This document shows positions 7,919-17,859 of a DNA stretch of 64,000 nt, piece by piece. How positions within the stretch are numbered: position 1 is the first letter of the stretch; the number at the start of each line of letters is the position of its first letter. Below the pieces are notes generated by a model. The model was not told where the DNA came from, searched no databases, and saw nothing but the letters and a program-made list of their open reading frames with translations. The stretch covers positions 2,232,001 through 2,296,000 of the forward strand of contig NZ_AP025506.1 of NCBI RefSeq assembly GCF_024347595.1, in the 5' to 3' direction. This DNA is from Vibrio pomeroyi (lineage in GTDB: Bacteria > Pseudomonadota > Gammaproteobacteria > Enterobacterales > Vibrionaceae). Position numbers and translations under genes: made by a program.

Positions 7919-8326
7919 ATGATTCAAGCACACGTTAAAGCCCAACACTCTAGCCCGCTAGTTCACTGCGCATTTACATCAGTTTCTCGTAAAAGCAAAA
8001 ATTCAAACGAGGAAGCGTTGTTCGCAAGAATGGCGTTGCTGTCCAATCAACATCAGTGGTTGCTGTTTACAGCGCAAACACCAAGACCATCGGCTAAGCA
8101 GCTTAAGCAACACAACGTGTGCTGCGACCGCATTATTCACATGAAAGCCTCTCACCAGATGACGGAAGTTGAAACGGTTGAGAAAGCCATCCGTTCAAAA
8201 AATGCGAGTGCGATTGTTGCGAGCGCATCGATTGATCAGTTCAGCCAGCAATACCTAAGAACATTAGGAATGCGCTTTCAATGTGAAGTCTTCTTTATGG
8301 ATGCAAATTCAGAGCGCATTCACTAA
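7919..8326 (+). CDS. sulA: SOS cell-division inhibitor SulA
   Basis: The start at ATG 7919 is set by AAGGA 7 bases upstream and by the LexA box just before it; the open frame continues upstream to 7823 only by chance, across the operator. The 135-residue product shows the SulA core: N-Q-H-Q-W-L-L-F-T at 43-51, the segment V-E-T-V-E-K-A-I-R-S-K-N-A-S-A-I-V at 84-100 and the C-terminal C-E-V-F-F-M-D. It is shorter than E. coli SulA (169 aa), with a short N-terminus. SulA binds FtsZ and blocks septation while DNA is damaged. Single gene, followed by a GC-rich hairpin. Confidence 0.82.
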   Translation: MIQAHVKAQHSSPLVHCAFTSVSRKSKNSNEEALFARMALLSNQHQWLLFTAQTPRPSAKQLKQHNVCCDRIIHMKASHQMTEVETVEKAIRSKNASAIVASASIDQFSQQYLRTLGMRFQCEVFFMDANSERIH

Positions 8327-8378
8327 GCAACATAGCTCTGCTAGATAGTTCAGTAATATAGTCCAAACATACTGCCTT

Positions 8379-8431
8379 CCCCTGCCCTACAATTCACCAA
8401 TTTTTCAGCGGATGGTTAGGCGGGGGTTTTT
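8379..8431 (+). terminator. probable terminator after sulA
   Basis: CCCCTGCC (8379-8386) pairs with GGCGGGGG (8419-8426, one G-T pair) and a T run follows. The 32-base loop is long, so this is less certain than the other terminators. Confidence 0.5.
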
Positions 8432-8447
8432 ATTTGATGAATAGATT

Positions 8448-8463
8448 TAGCAATCGTTTGCTT
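8448..8463 (+). promoter_or_regulatory. PurR operator (PUR box) of purC
   Basis: TAGCAATCGTTTGCTT fits the PUR box pattern ANGCAANCGNTTNCNT at every fixed position except the first base. It lies just upstream of the purC -10 element. Confidence 0.75.
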
Positions 8464-8491
8464 TTTCTCTGGAAGCAAACAGTAGATTGGG

Positions 8492-8497
8492 TATAAT
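8492..8497 (+). promoter_or_regulatory. -10 element of the purC promoter
   Basis: A perfect TATAAT lies 66 bases before the purC start, downstream of the PurR box. The -35 is weak (best candidate around 8468-8474), so the exact promoter is an inference. Confidence 0.6.
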
Positions 8498-8563
8498 GCC
8501 CGTCTAATCATGTGCACACCGCACTTCTCTGTATGACGTTTGATAAAAGATAGGAATGTCTAA

Positions 8564-9667
8564 ATGAGCCTTGCTGATCAAGTTCTTGCCGTAAATGATG
8601 ACCTACCAATCCGTACTGACAAACCTGTCCACAGTGGCAAGGTTCGCTCAGTCTACTGGTTAACTGAAGAAGATAGCCAACGACTAATTAAAGAGAAAGG
8701 CTACGACGTAGCACCCGATGCGCCTCTAGCTATCATGGTGATCAGTGATCGTATCTCTGCGTTTGATTGTATCTGGCGCGGTGAAGGTAATCTTAAAGGT
8801 GTTCCAGGTAAGGGAGCGGCTCTGAATGCTATCTCTAACCACTGGTTCAAATTGTTTAAAGACAACGGCCTTGCTGACAGTCATATCCTTGATATCCCTC
8901 ATCCATTCGTATGGATTGTACAAAAAGCTCGCCCAGTAATGATTGAAGCGATTTGTCGTCAATACATTACAGGTTCTATGTGGCGTGCGTACGCGAACGG
9001 CGAACGTGAATTCTGCGGTATTGAGATGCCTGAAGGCCTAGAGAAAGACAAGAAGCTGCCTGAGCTACTCATCACGCCTTCTACTAAAGGGATTCTGAAA
9101 GGCATTCCTGGTGTACCAGAAGCTGACGATGTGAACATCACACGTAACAACATCGAAGATAACTTTGCAGCGTTCAACTTTACTCAAGCAAGTGACATCG
9201 CGCATTACGAAAAGCTACTAAAAGAAGGCTTCAACGTGATCAGCCAAGCACTGGCGAAAGTAGACCAAACCTTCGTTGATACCAAGTTTGAGTTTGGTTA
9301 CGTGAACGATGCTCAAGGCAAAGAGAAGCTAATCTACATGGACGAAGTCGGTACTCCAGATTCATCTCGTATTTGGGATACTCAGGAATACGACAATGGC
9401 AACATCGTTGAAAACTCGAAAGAGGGTTTCCGTCAGTTCTTGCTTAACTACTTCCCTGATGCAGACATTCTGTTGAACAAAGAACGTATGCCAGAGCGCG
9501 AAGCATTAGCGCGTGATAATGAACTTCCTTTGGACGCATTAATGTCGCTTTCTCGCACTTACCTTGATATCGCAGCGAAAATCACAGGTGCTGAGATTGT
9601 ATTGAGCGACAATCCGAAGCAAGAGATCATCGACGTATTACGTGCAGACTACGGACTGATCGATTAA
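8564..9667 (+). CDS. purC: phosphoribosylaminoimidazole-succinocarboxamide synthase
   Basis: A 367-residue SAICAR synthetase of the long form found in Vibrio. It joins CAIR and aspartate with ATP hydrolysis, step 8 of IMP biosynthesis, in the cytosol. The sequence begins with the ATP-loop region G-K-V-R-S-V-Y-W (near 25-32), has S-D-R-I-S-A-F-D (near 62-69), the CAIR-binding stretch [13 protein letters not shown] (near 128-140), and [11 protein letters not shown] near 265-275, all conserved in PurC. An AGGA ribosome site precedes the ATG. It is a single-gene unit with a PurR box and TATAAT upstream and a perfect terminator downstream, so control by purine supply is likely. Confidence 0.95.
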   Translation: MSLADQVLAVNDDLPIRTDKPVHSGKVRSVYWLTEEDSQRLIKEKGYDVAPDAPLAIMVISDRISAFDCIWRGEGNLKGVPGKGAALNAISNHWFKLFKDNGLADSHILDIPHPFVWIVQKARPVMIEAICRQYITGSMWRAYANGEREFCGIEMPEGLEKDKKLPELLITPSTKGILKGIPGVPEADDVNITRNNIEDNFAAFNFTQASDIAHYEKLLKEGFNVISQALAKVDQTFVDTKFEFGYVNDAQGKEKLIYMDEVGTPDSSRIWDTQEYDNGNIVENSKEGFRQFLLNYFPDADILLNKERMPEREALARDNELPLDALMSLSRTYLDIAAKITGAEIVLSDNPKQEIIDVLRADYGLID

Positions 9668-9697
9668 GACCAAATCTGTAGCACCACCAAAATACAA

Positions 9698-9723
9698 AAA
9701 GGGCCTCAATACTGAGGCCCTTT
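9698..9723 (+). terminator. rho-independent terminator of purC
   Basis: Perfect stem AAAGGGCCTCA/TGAGGCCCTTT with an ATAC loop. Confidence 0.9.
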
Positions 9724-9791
9724 CTACATGTACGTTTCTGATACGCTTTTATCTGTATCCAGATCTGTAAGCTCTAAGCAATACTGAGAAA

Positions 9792-10169
9792 TTACAGCTT
9801 GATAGTAAACTCTTCTCCAGTATTACCTGCAATCACTAAATGACTGCGAGATTCGATGTACTCGATCTGCTCTTCTTCAAGAGAATATGGCATAACCACC
9901 TTGAGTTCATTGATACCTTCAAGCTTCGCAAGCTTAAGCAAAGTAACAATGTTTGATTCATCGCTTTTACGTGTCGACATTGATTTCAATGCCATCTGCC
10001 ATAAGCGATCCTCTGGGGTGCCCAACTCTTTAATGCTATCTCGCCAAACGGTACTGAACACTGGCGCAATTGTGGTGAGTGCTTCCAGAAAAGTCCATTT
10101 TTTACTGCATGAGGCGCCAAGAAATGTTGTGTAATCAAACTCTACACGCGTCTCTTTCTGTTTATCCAT
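9792..10169 (-). CDS. hypothetical protein, about 125 aa
   Basis: The ATG at 10169 is chosen because GGGGGA lies just upstream; a GTG 15 bases earlier has no ribosome site. The product is soluble and mixed alpha/beta, with a Trp-containing helix region (W-T-F-L-E-A-L near 25-31, V-W-R-D-S near 41-45) and an acidic, Glu-rich C-terminal half ending in a predicted beta hairpin. No domain, metal site or signal peptide is visible and I do not recognise the family. It is convergent with purC and separated by about 200 bases from the helicase gene upstream on the same strand. Confidence 0.6.
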   Translation of the reverse strand: MDKQKETRVEFDYTTFLGASCSKKWTFLEALTTIAPVFSTVWRDSIKELGTPEDRLWQMALKSMSTRKSDESNIVTLLKLAKLEGINELKVVMPYSLEEEQIEYIESRSHLVIAGNTGEEFTIKL

Positions 10170-10372
10170 GATGTCCCCCGACACTTTGGCAACACAATAT
10201 ACTCAATATCTATCAACTTTTTCTTTATAGCAATAGGATATAGAAGAATAGTCTTTTATGACCTTTTGATTGGTTAAAAAGGCATATAAAAATCAAATCC
10301 GTAACATAATAAGCACCGAAAAATAATATATGCGCCTATTTGATTAATATTTTAGAGATAAAACTTATCCAT

Positions 10373-12772
10373 CTATTTTATATCAATTATTCGGCTCGCT
10401 TTTTTATACTGAATACGCCACCCAGACCATGTGGGTAGCTCCCAGCGTTTTAGTGATAACTTCCGACTGCCCGATTGATAATGAACGTAAATCAACTTCC
10501 TTCCAGTCAGGTATTCCACCTCAAGTTGCAAGTCGGCAAGGCACAATGAAAACGGGTATTTTTCCGAGAACTCGTTATACAGCCAAGTAGGTATACCATC
10601 AAAGGTAATATCGTCATGTTCGAACATTTCCAGCTCGCCAACATCCGTCACGCCTAATACTTCCAGTTGCTCTATAAACCATAGTTCAAAGCTCAATTGT
10701 TCGATCTCTGGTGTAAATTGAGTCTGCTCATCCAGCCCAAGTTTCACGTAAAGCTGCCAATGCTTAATCTCTTGAGTGCGAGCCTTTGCAAAGCCAGGAA
10801 GTTGAGCACCACTTACCACGAGATCAACGATAGGCTTTAAAGACAACTGACCTTCTGCGGCCACCAGCTTAGTCGTAATCGAGCGGCCAGCGTAAACCAA
10901 TGCCATTTCGGTGAACACGCCCTCATCATTAACCACGGTGTCACCTTGCTGCCATTCACCTAATTCTGCTTCAACAACGAGTTCTAAAGGAACAGGCGCA
11001 GTGGTCGTTGCTAAGGTAAGTGTTTGCTTCACACCTCGCCCCGGTAAGCTGTGAGTGTCCAACACCAACATCGCTTGCGCATTATCTGGGAAACGATTCT
11101 GGCGACCGAGTACGACTTCTAACATCCCGTTGGCAAACGCTTCTTTTCGTTTCAATCGACGAACAAACACCAATTCGGGGTGCAGTTGAATAATGGTTTC
11201 AAGTAGCGCGGTACGTTGATAGCGAGAGGCAACCTCTAACTGCGGAAGTTCAAACACCTCACGCATTTGCTTCGCCAAACCTTGGGCTTCATTCAATGCC
11301 TGCTGGTCGATTTCAAGGTGTGGATAATCACGACCGCGGACAATCTGAATTAACAGGGATAAATCACACCCTTCTTTCTCTTGTTGTGCGAGCGCTTGCA
11401 GATGTTCTGCATTGCTAGGTAACTGATACAGGCGAGCAGGCACAGACAACGCAGCCGTGAGATCGACCATCGCTTCTTTGAGTGCTTTGGTTTTAATGCG
11501 AGTTACAATATCGGCATACAAGGCATCAATCGGCAGCGGATACAGCTTTTTGCCGTGCTCGGTAATTTGATGGTCGGCGTTAATCGCTTCCATCATCAGC
11601 AAGGTTTGAGTTGCGCTGTTTAGCGACTTTTCAGGAATAGGATCGAGGAAAGACAAACTCTCTAGAGCCGCACCACAACATGCCGCCGCCAACATAGGTT
11701 CGGTCAGTTCTTCACGCTGTAGCTCAGGCGGTGTAACTAATTCCAACGCCGCATGCTCACCATACAAACGAACGCAGACGCCATCCATTACCCTACCCGC
11801 ACGACCTGCGCGTTGTTTGGCGCTAGCCCGTGATATGGATTTAAGCATCAGCGTGGTTCTGCCGTTACGCTGAACGGTGCGTCTTTCCAGTCCTGAGTCG
11901 ATCACCACACCAATATCAGGAATGGTTAATGAGGTTTCTGCCACGTTGGTCGCAAGGATGACTTTTCGTAATCCGCTGCCATCGTCGCTATTGCCATCAT
12001 AGCTATTGCCAGTATTGAGACCAGACAACGCAAGATCTCGCTCTTTATCACTCACCGAGGCATGCAATTTAACGACTTGGATATCTGGATTCTTTGCCAA
12101 GGCTTGCTCACATTGCACAATCTCTTTCTTACCCGGTAGGAAAACCAAGATATCGCCATGTGAGGCAATCAGTTGATGATTCACTTCTTCAGCGATGCGC
12201 TGCTCTAGATGTCGACTATCCGGCAGAGCTCTGGATTCATTCGCCCTGTGTTCAATTTCAACCTGATAAGTTCGCCCTTCACAACTGATTCGATTCGCAT
12301 CCAAATAATCAGCAAGACGCTCACCCTCAATGGTTGCCGATGTGATGACTAAACGATGATTCGCTTTTTTCTTTAGGATCGCCACCAGCAAGTCGATATC
12401 CCAGCGTCTCTCATGGAATTCATCTACCACAATCACATCAAAGCCAGCGAGCCCATCTTCAGATAGCCAACGCAGCGCGATACCGGGCGTCACAAACACA
12501 ACGTCCGTTTGCTCGTTGTATTCCGACTCTAGCTTGATCGCATAACCAACCTTTGAACCCAGCTGTTCACCTGATTGTTGCGCTAGATATTTCGCAAGTG
12601 ACGTACACGCGATACGTCTCGGCTCCACCACCAAAACGCGTCCATGTTGTGATGCCCAAATTGGCAAGCGCGTTGATTTGCCCGATCCGGTTTCTGCTTC
12701 GACAACAAGATGAGAATGGGCGATCTGTTCATGGAAAACATTTTGATAAGAATCGATGGGAAGTTGAGACAT
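10373..12772 (-). CDS. DEAH-box ATP-dependent RNA helicase, HrpB-like
   Basis: A 799-residue superfamily 2 helicase. Motif I is E-T-G-S-G-K-S-T (27-34), motif Ia P-R-R-I-A (51-55), motif II D-E-F-H (117-120, the DEFH form seen in HrpB), motif III S-A-T (145-147), motif V around T-N-V-A-E-T-S-L-T-I-P (275-285) and motif VI Q-R-A-G-R-A-G-R (320-327). The size and C-terminal layout suit HrpB (about 800 aa), but the sequence departs from classical HrpB, so it may be a Vibrio paralogue rather than the orthologue. A Gly/Asn/Asp/Ser-rich insert (about 263-277), encoded by a short imperfect DNA repeat, sits between motifs IV and V. The cellular RNA substrate is unknown. Divergent from maeA. Confidence 0.85.
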   Translation of the reverse strand: MSQLPIDSYQNVFHEQIAHSHLVVEAETGSGKSTRLPIWASQHGRVLVVEPRRIACTSLAKYLAQQSGEQLGSKVGYAIKLESEYNEQTDVVFVTPGIALRWLSEDGLAGFDVIVVDEFHERRWDIDLLVAILKKKANHRLVITSATIEGERLADYLDANRISCEGRTYQVEIEHRANESRALPDSRHLEQRIAEEVNHQLIASHGDILVFLPGKKEIVQCEQALAKNPDIQVVKLHASVSDKERDLALSGLNTGNSYDGNSDDGSGLRKVILATNVAETSLTIPDIGVVIDSGLERRTVQRNGRTTLMLKSISRASAKQRAGRAGRVMDGVCVRLYGEHAALELVTPPELQREELTEPMLAAACCGAALESLSFLDPIPEKSLNSATQTLLMMEAINADHQITEHGKKLYPLPIDALYADIVTRIKTKALKEAMVDLTAALSVPARLYQLPSNAEHLQALAQQEKEGCDLSLLIQIVRGRDYPHLEIDQQALNEAQGLAKQMREVFELPQLEVASRYQRTALLETIIQLHPELVFVRRLKRKEAFANGMLEVVLGRQNRFPDNAQAMLVLDTHSLPGRGVKQTLTLATTTAPVPLELVVEAELGEWQQGDTVVNDEGVFTEMALVYAGRSITTKLVAAEGQLSLKPIVDLVVSGAQLPGFAKARTQEIKHWQLYVKLGLDEQTQFTPEIEQLSFELWFIEQLEVLGVTDVGELEMFEHDDITFDGIPTWLYNEFSEKYPFSLCLADLQLEVEYLTGRKLIYVHYQSGSRKLSLKRWELPTWSGWRIQYKKASRIIDIK

Positions 12773-12956
12773 AAAAAGGAAGCGTCGCGAAAAAGTGTGA
12801 GCAAAGTATAACGAATTATGGCGTTCAAATTCGATAAGTGTGGGACATGGGTAAGAATATCATTTTGTTTGCTAAGATCGGAGGGAAACTATTTACAATT
12901 GAATAACTAAACCGTTATCATTTTTCAGTTACCCTTTCTCCCATATTAGGCATCCA

Positions 12957-14645
12957 ATGAACAACGATAAACGCCCTCTATATATCCCTTATGCTGGTCC
13001 TGCTCTACTTAGTACCCCTCTTTTAAACAAAGGCAGCGCATTCTCTGCTGAAGAGCGCAGTTCTTTCAACCTTGAAGGTTTGTTACCGGAAACAACCGAA
13101 ACAATCCAGGAGCAAGTAGGACGTGCATACAAACAATATTGTAACTTCGAAAGTGATATGGATAAGCATATCTACCTTCGTAACATCCAAGACACTAATG
13201 AAACGCTTTTTTATCGTTTAGTTCAAAACCACATTTCTGAAATGATGCCTATCATTTACACGCCAACGGTTGGCGCAGCATGTGAGAACTTCTCAAATAT
13301 TTACCGTCGTGGTCGTGGTCTGTTTATCTCTTACCCGAACCGCGATCGTATCGATGATCTACTGAATAATGCGACAAACCACAATGTTAAAGTTATCGTG
13401 GTTACGGATGGTGAGCGCATTCTTGGTTTGGGAGACCAAGGTATCGGTGGCATGGGTATTCCAATCGGTAAGCTAGCACTTTACACAGCGTGTGGCGGTA
13501 TCAGCCCTGCTTACATGCTACCAATCGTACTTGATGTAGGTACAAATAACCCTCAACGTCTTGCAGACCCAATGTACATGGGCTGGCGTCACCCTCGTAT
13601 CACAGGTGCTGACTACGATGCATTCGTTGAAGAGTTCATCCAAGCGGTTCAACGTCGTTGGCCTGATGCTCTAGTTCAGTTCGAAGATTTCGCACAAAAG
13701 AACGCAATGCCACTGCTTGAGCGTTACAAAGATCGCATCTGTTGTTTCAACGATGATATCCAAGGTACAGCAGCAGTAACGGTAGGTTCTCTACTTGCAG
13801 CATGTAAAGCAGCAAACAGCAAACTTTCAGACCAACGTATTACCTTCTTAGGTGCGGGTTCTGCGGGTTGTGGTATTGCTGAAGCTATCATTGCTCAAAT
13901 GGTGTCTGAAGGTATCAGCGATGCACAAGCACGCTCTCAAGTTTACATGGTTGACCGTTGGGGTCTGCTACAGGAAGGCATGCAGAACCTGCTTGATTTC
14001 CAACAGCGCCTAGTTCAAACCAACGCGAATACTAAAGATTGGGAAAGCGATGGCACTGGCTTCTCACTACTAGACGTTGTTCGTCACGCAAAACCAACAG
14101 TATTGGTTGGTGTATCTGGTGCGCCGGGTCTGTTCAGCAAAGAAGTTATCAAAGAGATGAACCTTCACTGCGAACGCCCTATCGTGTTCCCACTGTCGAA
14201 CCCAACTAGCCGTGTTGAAGCAACGCCAAACGACATCATTCGTTGGACTGATGGCCAAGCACTTGTAGCAACAGGTAGCCCATTTGAGCCAGTGGTTCAC
14301 AACGGCACGACTTACCCAATCGCTCAGTGTAACAACAGCTACATCTTCCCAGGTATTGGCCTTGGTGTACTGGCTGTGAACGCTTCACGCATCACTGACG
14401 AAATGCTAATGGAATCGAGCCGTGCGCTTGCAACATGTTCTCCGCTAGCAATCAACGGTTCAGGCGCTCTACTTCCACCATTGGAAGAGATCCACACAGT
14501 ATCTAAGAAGATCGCTTTTGCTGTTGGTAAGAAAGCGATTGAACAAGGTGTTGCACTAGAGATCACTGAAGAAGCACTACAACAAGCGATTGACCAGCAC
14601 TTCTGGCAGCCGGTTTACCGTCGCTACAAGCGTACTGCATTCTAA
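12957..14645 (+). CDS. maeA: NAD-dependent malic enzyme
   Basis: A 562-residue malate dehydrogenase (oxaloacetate-decarboxylating), the size of E. coli MaeA/SfcA. It converts malate to pyruvate and CO2 with NAD. Visible landmarks are the catalytic Tyr in Y101-T-P-T-V-G, the catalytic Lys region [10 protein letters not shown] (near 160-169), the metal-binding [12 protein letters not shown] segments (near 241-244 and 263-270) and the dinucleotide fold [13 protein letters not shown] (near 298-310). Single-gene unit, divergent from the helicase gene, with a strong terminator. Confidence 0.95.
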   Translation: MNNDKRPLYIPYAGPALLSTPLLNKGSAFSAEERSSFNLEGLLPETTETIQEQVGRAYKQYCNFESDMDKHIYLRNIQDTNETLFYRLVQNHISEMMPIIYTPTVGAACENFSNIYRRGRGLFISYPNRDRIDDLLNNATNHNVKVIVVTDGERILGLGDQGIGGMGIPIGKLALYTACGGISPAYMLPIVLDVGTNNPQRLADPMYMGWRHPRITGADYDAFVEEFIQAVQRRWPDALVQFEDFAQKNAMPLLERYKDRICCFNDDIQGTAAVTVGSLLAACKAANSKLSDQRITFLGAGSAGCGIAEAIIAQMVSEGISDAQARSQVYMVDRWGLLQEGMQNLLDFQQRLVQTNANTKDWESDGTGFSLLDVVRHAKPTVLVGVSGAPGLFSKEVIKEMNLHCERPIVFPLSNPTSRVEATPNDIIRWTDGQALVATGSPFEPVVHNGTTYPIAQCNNSYIFPGIGLGVLAVNASRITDEMLMESSRALATCSPLAINGSGALLPPLEEIHTVSKKIAFAVGKKAIEQGVALEITEEALQQAIDQHFWQPVYRRYKRTAF

Positions 14646-14681
14646 TAGAGCGTACTTGTTCTCAAATACCACTCTTACAAG

Positions 14682-14708
14682 AGCCTCTGCAATCGCAGAG
14701 GCTTTTTT
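14682..14708 (+). terminator. rho-independent terminator of maeA
   Basis: Stem AGCCTCTGC/GCAGAGGCT with an AATC loop and a run of T. Confidence 0.9.
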
Positions 14709-14805
14709 CTTTACACTGTCTTGTCTTTTTAACTGATTTTTCTCATTTTTATTTGGTATTATCGAGCACTCAAAAATTAATGCCCAGTCAAGGACCATAC
14801 CGAGA

Positions 14806-15606
14806 GTGAAATTCGATTCTCACATTTACCGTAGCTACCTATCAAAAGCTTACAAAAAACTGCAAGGTTTTCTGTTTGGCGCTTTCCTCGTGTTCTTAGT
14901 AGGCAGCGCTTCGGTTATTGCGATCGATTATTGGGTTTCATGGCAAGCAGAAGACCGCATCATTTACGATGTTGATGAAGTGCCTGAGCTTGAAGTTGCG
15001 GTGGTACTTGGCACCAGCAAGTATTTGGGTAGAACACTCAACGACTATTATAAGTATCGAATTGAAGCCGCGATTGAGCTCTTCGACCGTGAAAAAGTCG
15101 ACCAGTTTCTGTTAAGTGGTGACAACGCTCATCGCTCTTACAATGAACCGTGGACGATGAAACGAGATTTGCTGAAAGCCGGTGTGCCTGATGAACGTAT
15201 TAATCTCGATTATGCAGGGTTTAGGACATTAGACTCGATTGTTCGCGCTAAAAAGATCTTCGACACTGACAACTTCCTGATCATCACTCAGAAATTCCAC
15301 TGTGAAAGAGCACTGTTTATCGCTAATTCTTACGATATTCATGCACAATGTTTAGCGGTTTCAGGTCCTACTCACCATTCAGGCACCTCTATCCGTTTAC
15401 GTGAAGTTTTTGCGCGTACCAAAGCCTTCTTAGACTTGTATATTATGGGGACAACGCCAAAGTTCCTTGGACCTAAAGAGCCTATTCAACCGAGTCCAAA
15501 ACCAGAATCATTTCCGATTCCAAACCCTATGACTGACCCCTCTGTAAACCCTGTTGTAGAGCCTACAACAAACCCTATTGCAGACCCAGCAGAGACGGAT
15601 GTGTAG
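14806..15606 (+). CDS. SanA/ElyC/YdcF-family (DUF218) envelope protein
   Basis: A 266-residue protein starting at GTG 14806 (no ATG near; AAGGA about 10 bases upstream). After a short cytoplasmic N-terminus comes one transmembrane helix (about 22-44) and then a periplasmic DUF218 domain with V-V-L-G-T-S-K (near 66-72), L-L-S-G-D-N near 102-107 and Q-K-F-H-C-E-R-A near 163-170, the conserved pattern of SanA. SanA-type proteins affect envelope barrier function; the reaction is not known. The last 40 residues are an unusual Pro/Asn/Thr-rich tail with spaced N-P and P-T/P-V units, absent from the E. coli protein as I know it. Single gene. Confidence 0.82.
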   Translation: MKFDSHIYRSYLSKAYKKLQGFLFGAFLVFLVGSASVIAIDYWVSWQAEDRIIYDVDEVPELEVAVVLGTSKYLGRTLNDYYKYRIEAAIELFDREKVDQFLLSGDNAHRSYNEPWTMKRDLLKAGVPDERINLDYAGFRTLDSIVRAKKIFDTDNFLIITQKFHCERALFIANSYDIHAQCLAVSGPTHHSGTSIRLREVFARTKAFLDLYIMGTTPKFLGPKEPIQPSPKPESFPIPNPMTDPSVNPVVEPTTNPIADPAETDV

Positions 15607-15802
15607 AAAACTACACATTTTGAATTTGTTGCCTCACATTTCCCCACTGTTACACAAAAACACACCAACACGCCTTTATTAACTTAAGTAACATTCTCCC
15701 AACAAAGTCTGACCCTACATCAAGCTATATACCTCGAAAATAATAAACACGGCTCAATGAAGTCGTGCACCAATAAAACGAGGATAACAAAAGGAGCGTC
15801 TT

Positions 15803-17173
15803 ATGACGGCACTTGTTACTACACTGAAACACTGGTTGTTCACCCGCAACAGCATGATATTAATTGGTAATTTCATGTTATTTGCTCTGTTAATCAATAC
15901 CCTCCCTTTCGAAACACAAGTCAATACTGGTCTGAGTATTCTCGTGTTTGTCGCCGTTTTATGGTTAACCGAAGCAATTCACGTCAGCATTACTGCTCTG
16001 CTCGTTCCACTCTTGGCCGTGCTGTTTGGTGTGTTCAACACATCGGCTGCATTGGCGAACTTCTCGAACCCAATCATCTTCCTATTCATGGGTGGTTTTG
16101 CCCTTGCTGCTGCGCTCAACAAGCAAGAGCTCGATAAGGCGATTGCCGACAAAGTACTGCTGATTGCAAAAGGCAGAATGTCGGTGGCAGTGTTCATGCT
16201 ATTCGGTGTGAGTGCAGGTTTGTCGATGTGGATTTCGAACACAGCAACCACTGCAATGATGCTTCCCCTTGTTCTTGGCATCATGAACAAAGTTGACCAA
16301 AGTGAAGACCGCAACACGTACGTGTTCGTGCTGCTGGGTATCGCTTACTGTGCATCGATTGGTGGTATCGCGACTTTAGTGGGTAGCCCACCGAACGCAA
16401 TCGCCGCTGCAGAAGTGGGTTTGAGCTTTACTGAGTGGATGGCGCTAGGTCTTCCAATCTCACTTATCTTGATGCCTATCGCGATGTTCATCCTTTACGT
16501 GATGACAAAGCCTAAGCTTGACCACAAATTCGAGCTAGACCACGCACCGGTAGAGTGGACGAACAGCAAAAAAATCACGCTCTCTATCTTCTTGCTAACG
16601 GTTACGCTTTGGATATTTGGTAAGCCAATTAATGCAATGATCGGCGGTTTCTCTAAGTTTGACAGCTTGGTAGCGATTGGTGCGATTGTACTATTAGGCG
16701 CTTCTAGAGCGGTTGAATGGAAAGATGTTGAGAAGACAACAGACTGGGGTGTATTAATCCTGTTCGGTGGCGGTATCTGTCTAAGTAACATTCTTAAAGC
16801 AACAGGCACCAGCGTATTCCTAGCACACTCACTAAGTGGCTTCTTGGAAACAGCAGGCGTTCTGCTAACGATTCTAGCGGTAGTTGCATTCGTAGTGTTC
16901 CTAACTGAATTCGCAAGTAACACAGCCAGTGCAGCGCTTCTGGTGCCAGTATTCGCAACCATCGCTGAAGCACTTGGTATGTCGCCAGTTATCTTGTCTG
17001 CACTGATCGCTGTTGCTGCGTCTTGTGCCTTCATGCTTCCTGTAGCAACACCACCAAATGCTATTGTGTTTGCCTCTGGTCATATCAAGCAGAAAGAGAT
17101 GATGCGAATCGGTATGGTACTAAACCTAGTTTGTATCCTAGTACTGACACTGTTCGCTTGGATTTTCTGGTAA
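15803..17173 (+). CDS. INDY-type (SLC13/DASS) Na+:dicarboxylate symporter
   Basis: A 456-residue polytopic inner-membrane protein of the divalent-anion:sodium symporter family, the size of the structurally characterised VcINDY of V. cholerae. The two signature S-N-T motifs that bind Na+ and the carboxylate lie in [12 protein letters not shown] (near residue 145) and [12 protein letters not shown] (near 372), and V-G-S-P-P-N-A and V-A-T-P-P-N-A repeat the internal twofold symmetry. It should import succinate-type dicarboxylates with Na+. AAGGAG lies 7 bases before the ATG. It is two genes from malic enzyme, which could use the malate formed from such substrates. Confidence 0.9.
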   Translation: MTALVTTLKHWLFTRNSMILIGNFMLFALLINTLPFETQVNTGLSILVFVAVLWLTEAIHVSITALLVPLLAVLFGVFNTSAALANFSNPIIFLFMGGFALAAALNKQELDKAIADKVLLIAKGRMSVAVFMLFGVSAGLSMWISNTATTAMMLPLVLGIMNKVDQSEDRNTYVFVLLGIAYCASIGGIATLVGSPPNAIAAAEVGLSFTEWMALGLPISLILMPIAMFILYVMTKPKLDHKFELDHAPVEWTNSKKITLSIFLLTVTLWIFGKPINAMIGGFSKFDSLVAIGAIVLLGASRAVEWKDVEKTTDWGVLILFGGGICLSNILKATGTSVFLAHSLSGFLETAGVLLTILAVVAFVVFLTEFASNTASAALLVPVFATIAEALGMSPVILSALIAVAASCAFMLPVATPPNAIVFASGHIKQKEMMRIGMVLNLVCILVLTLFAWIFW

Positions 17174-17223
17174 GCAATAAATGCTCCCCTAAACTGGCTG
17201 CAGTTCCCCCACTCAGCCAATAT

Positions 17224-17261
17224 AAAAAGCCCGCTCAACATGAAACACACACTGAGCGGGC
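17224..17261 (-). terminator. rho-independent terminator serving glpM
   Basis: Stem GCCCGCTCA (17229-17237) with TGAGCGGGC (17253-17261); on the minus strand it runs into TTTTTATA. It lies beyond the 3' end of glpM. Confidence 0.7.
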
Positions 17262-17294
17262 ATCCAAAAAAACAATAAAACGCTTTTCCCTTTT

Positions 17295-17317
17295 GGTGGC
17301 TCTTCGCCACCTTTTTT
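17295..17317 (+). terminator. rho-independent terminator after the INDY transporter
   Basis: Stem GGTGGC/GCCACC with a TCTTC loop and six T. Confidence 0.8.
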
Positions 17318-17384
17318 GTTTCTAACCGCTAGCCTTCCAATATTCCAACTAACCAACTCACCAATGACTAAATTGCGCTCGGAA

Positions 17385-17735
17385 CTAGATTGCACTTGGG
17401 ACTAGACGCGTCCAACCCAACAGCAGCATAGATGCACACAGAACCCACACGACTGTTGCCAATGACAACGTCGACACCAAATTGTAGCGATAACTAAACA
17501 CATAGACTGCACCAAGATAAGCCGCGTAAGGCACAAGCGAAAACAAGCCAAACAGTGCTGTGGTACGCAATTCCACCATGGTTTGTTCCGTGCCGACAAT
17601 GTAGTGGGCAATCAAAGCAAAAGTAGGAAACAGAGGCACAAGGCCAGAGATATAAAAGCTCTTACTTTTCGACAACAGCGCAATCAATAAAACAGCCGCG
17701 GCACCAAGCAAGCATTTAAAGAACAGGGAAATCAT
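17385..17735 (-). CDS. glpM: GlpM family inner-membrane protein
   Basis: A 116-residue protein with four predicted transmembrane helices. The N-terminal part (K-x-L-L-G-A-A-A-V-L-L-I-A then S-K-S-K-x-F/Y-Y-I-S-G-L-V-P-L-F-P-T-F-A-L-I-A-H-Y-I-V) follows the known GlpM protein closely. GlpM was linked to alginate production in Pseudomonas; its action is not established. It lies between the INDY transporter (convergent) and a diguanylate cyclase upstream on the same strand, the latter with its own terminator. Confidence 0.85.
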   Translation of the reverse strand: MISLFFKCLLGAAAVLLIALLSKSKSFYISGLVPLFPTFALIAHYIVGTEQTMVELRTTALFGLFSLVPYAAYLGAVYVFSYRYNLVSTLSLATVVWVLCASMLLLGWTRLVPSAI

Positions 17736-17798
17736 TTCAATACGTTATCCAAACAAACCAACAAAAGGCTCTAGAGGGTAAACTCATATAGCACCCAT

Positions 17799-17831
17799 AA
17801 AAACGCCACACGTCACATATGCACGTGTGGC
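17799..17831 (-). terminator. rho-independent terminator after the diguanylate cyclase gene
   Basis: Stem GCCACACGT (17805-17813) with ACGTGTGGC (17823-17831); on the minus strand it is followed by GTTTTTATG. Confidence 0.8.
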
Positions 17832-17859
17832 TTATTAAGTAATCAAAACAATTTGCAGA

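Noticed and set aside
12915..12935. Fur box before maeA
   Set aside because: Only about 10 of 19 consensus positions match, no better than chance in AT-rich sequence.
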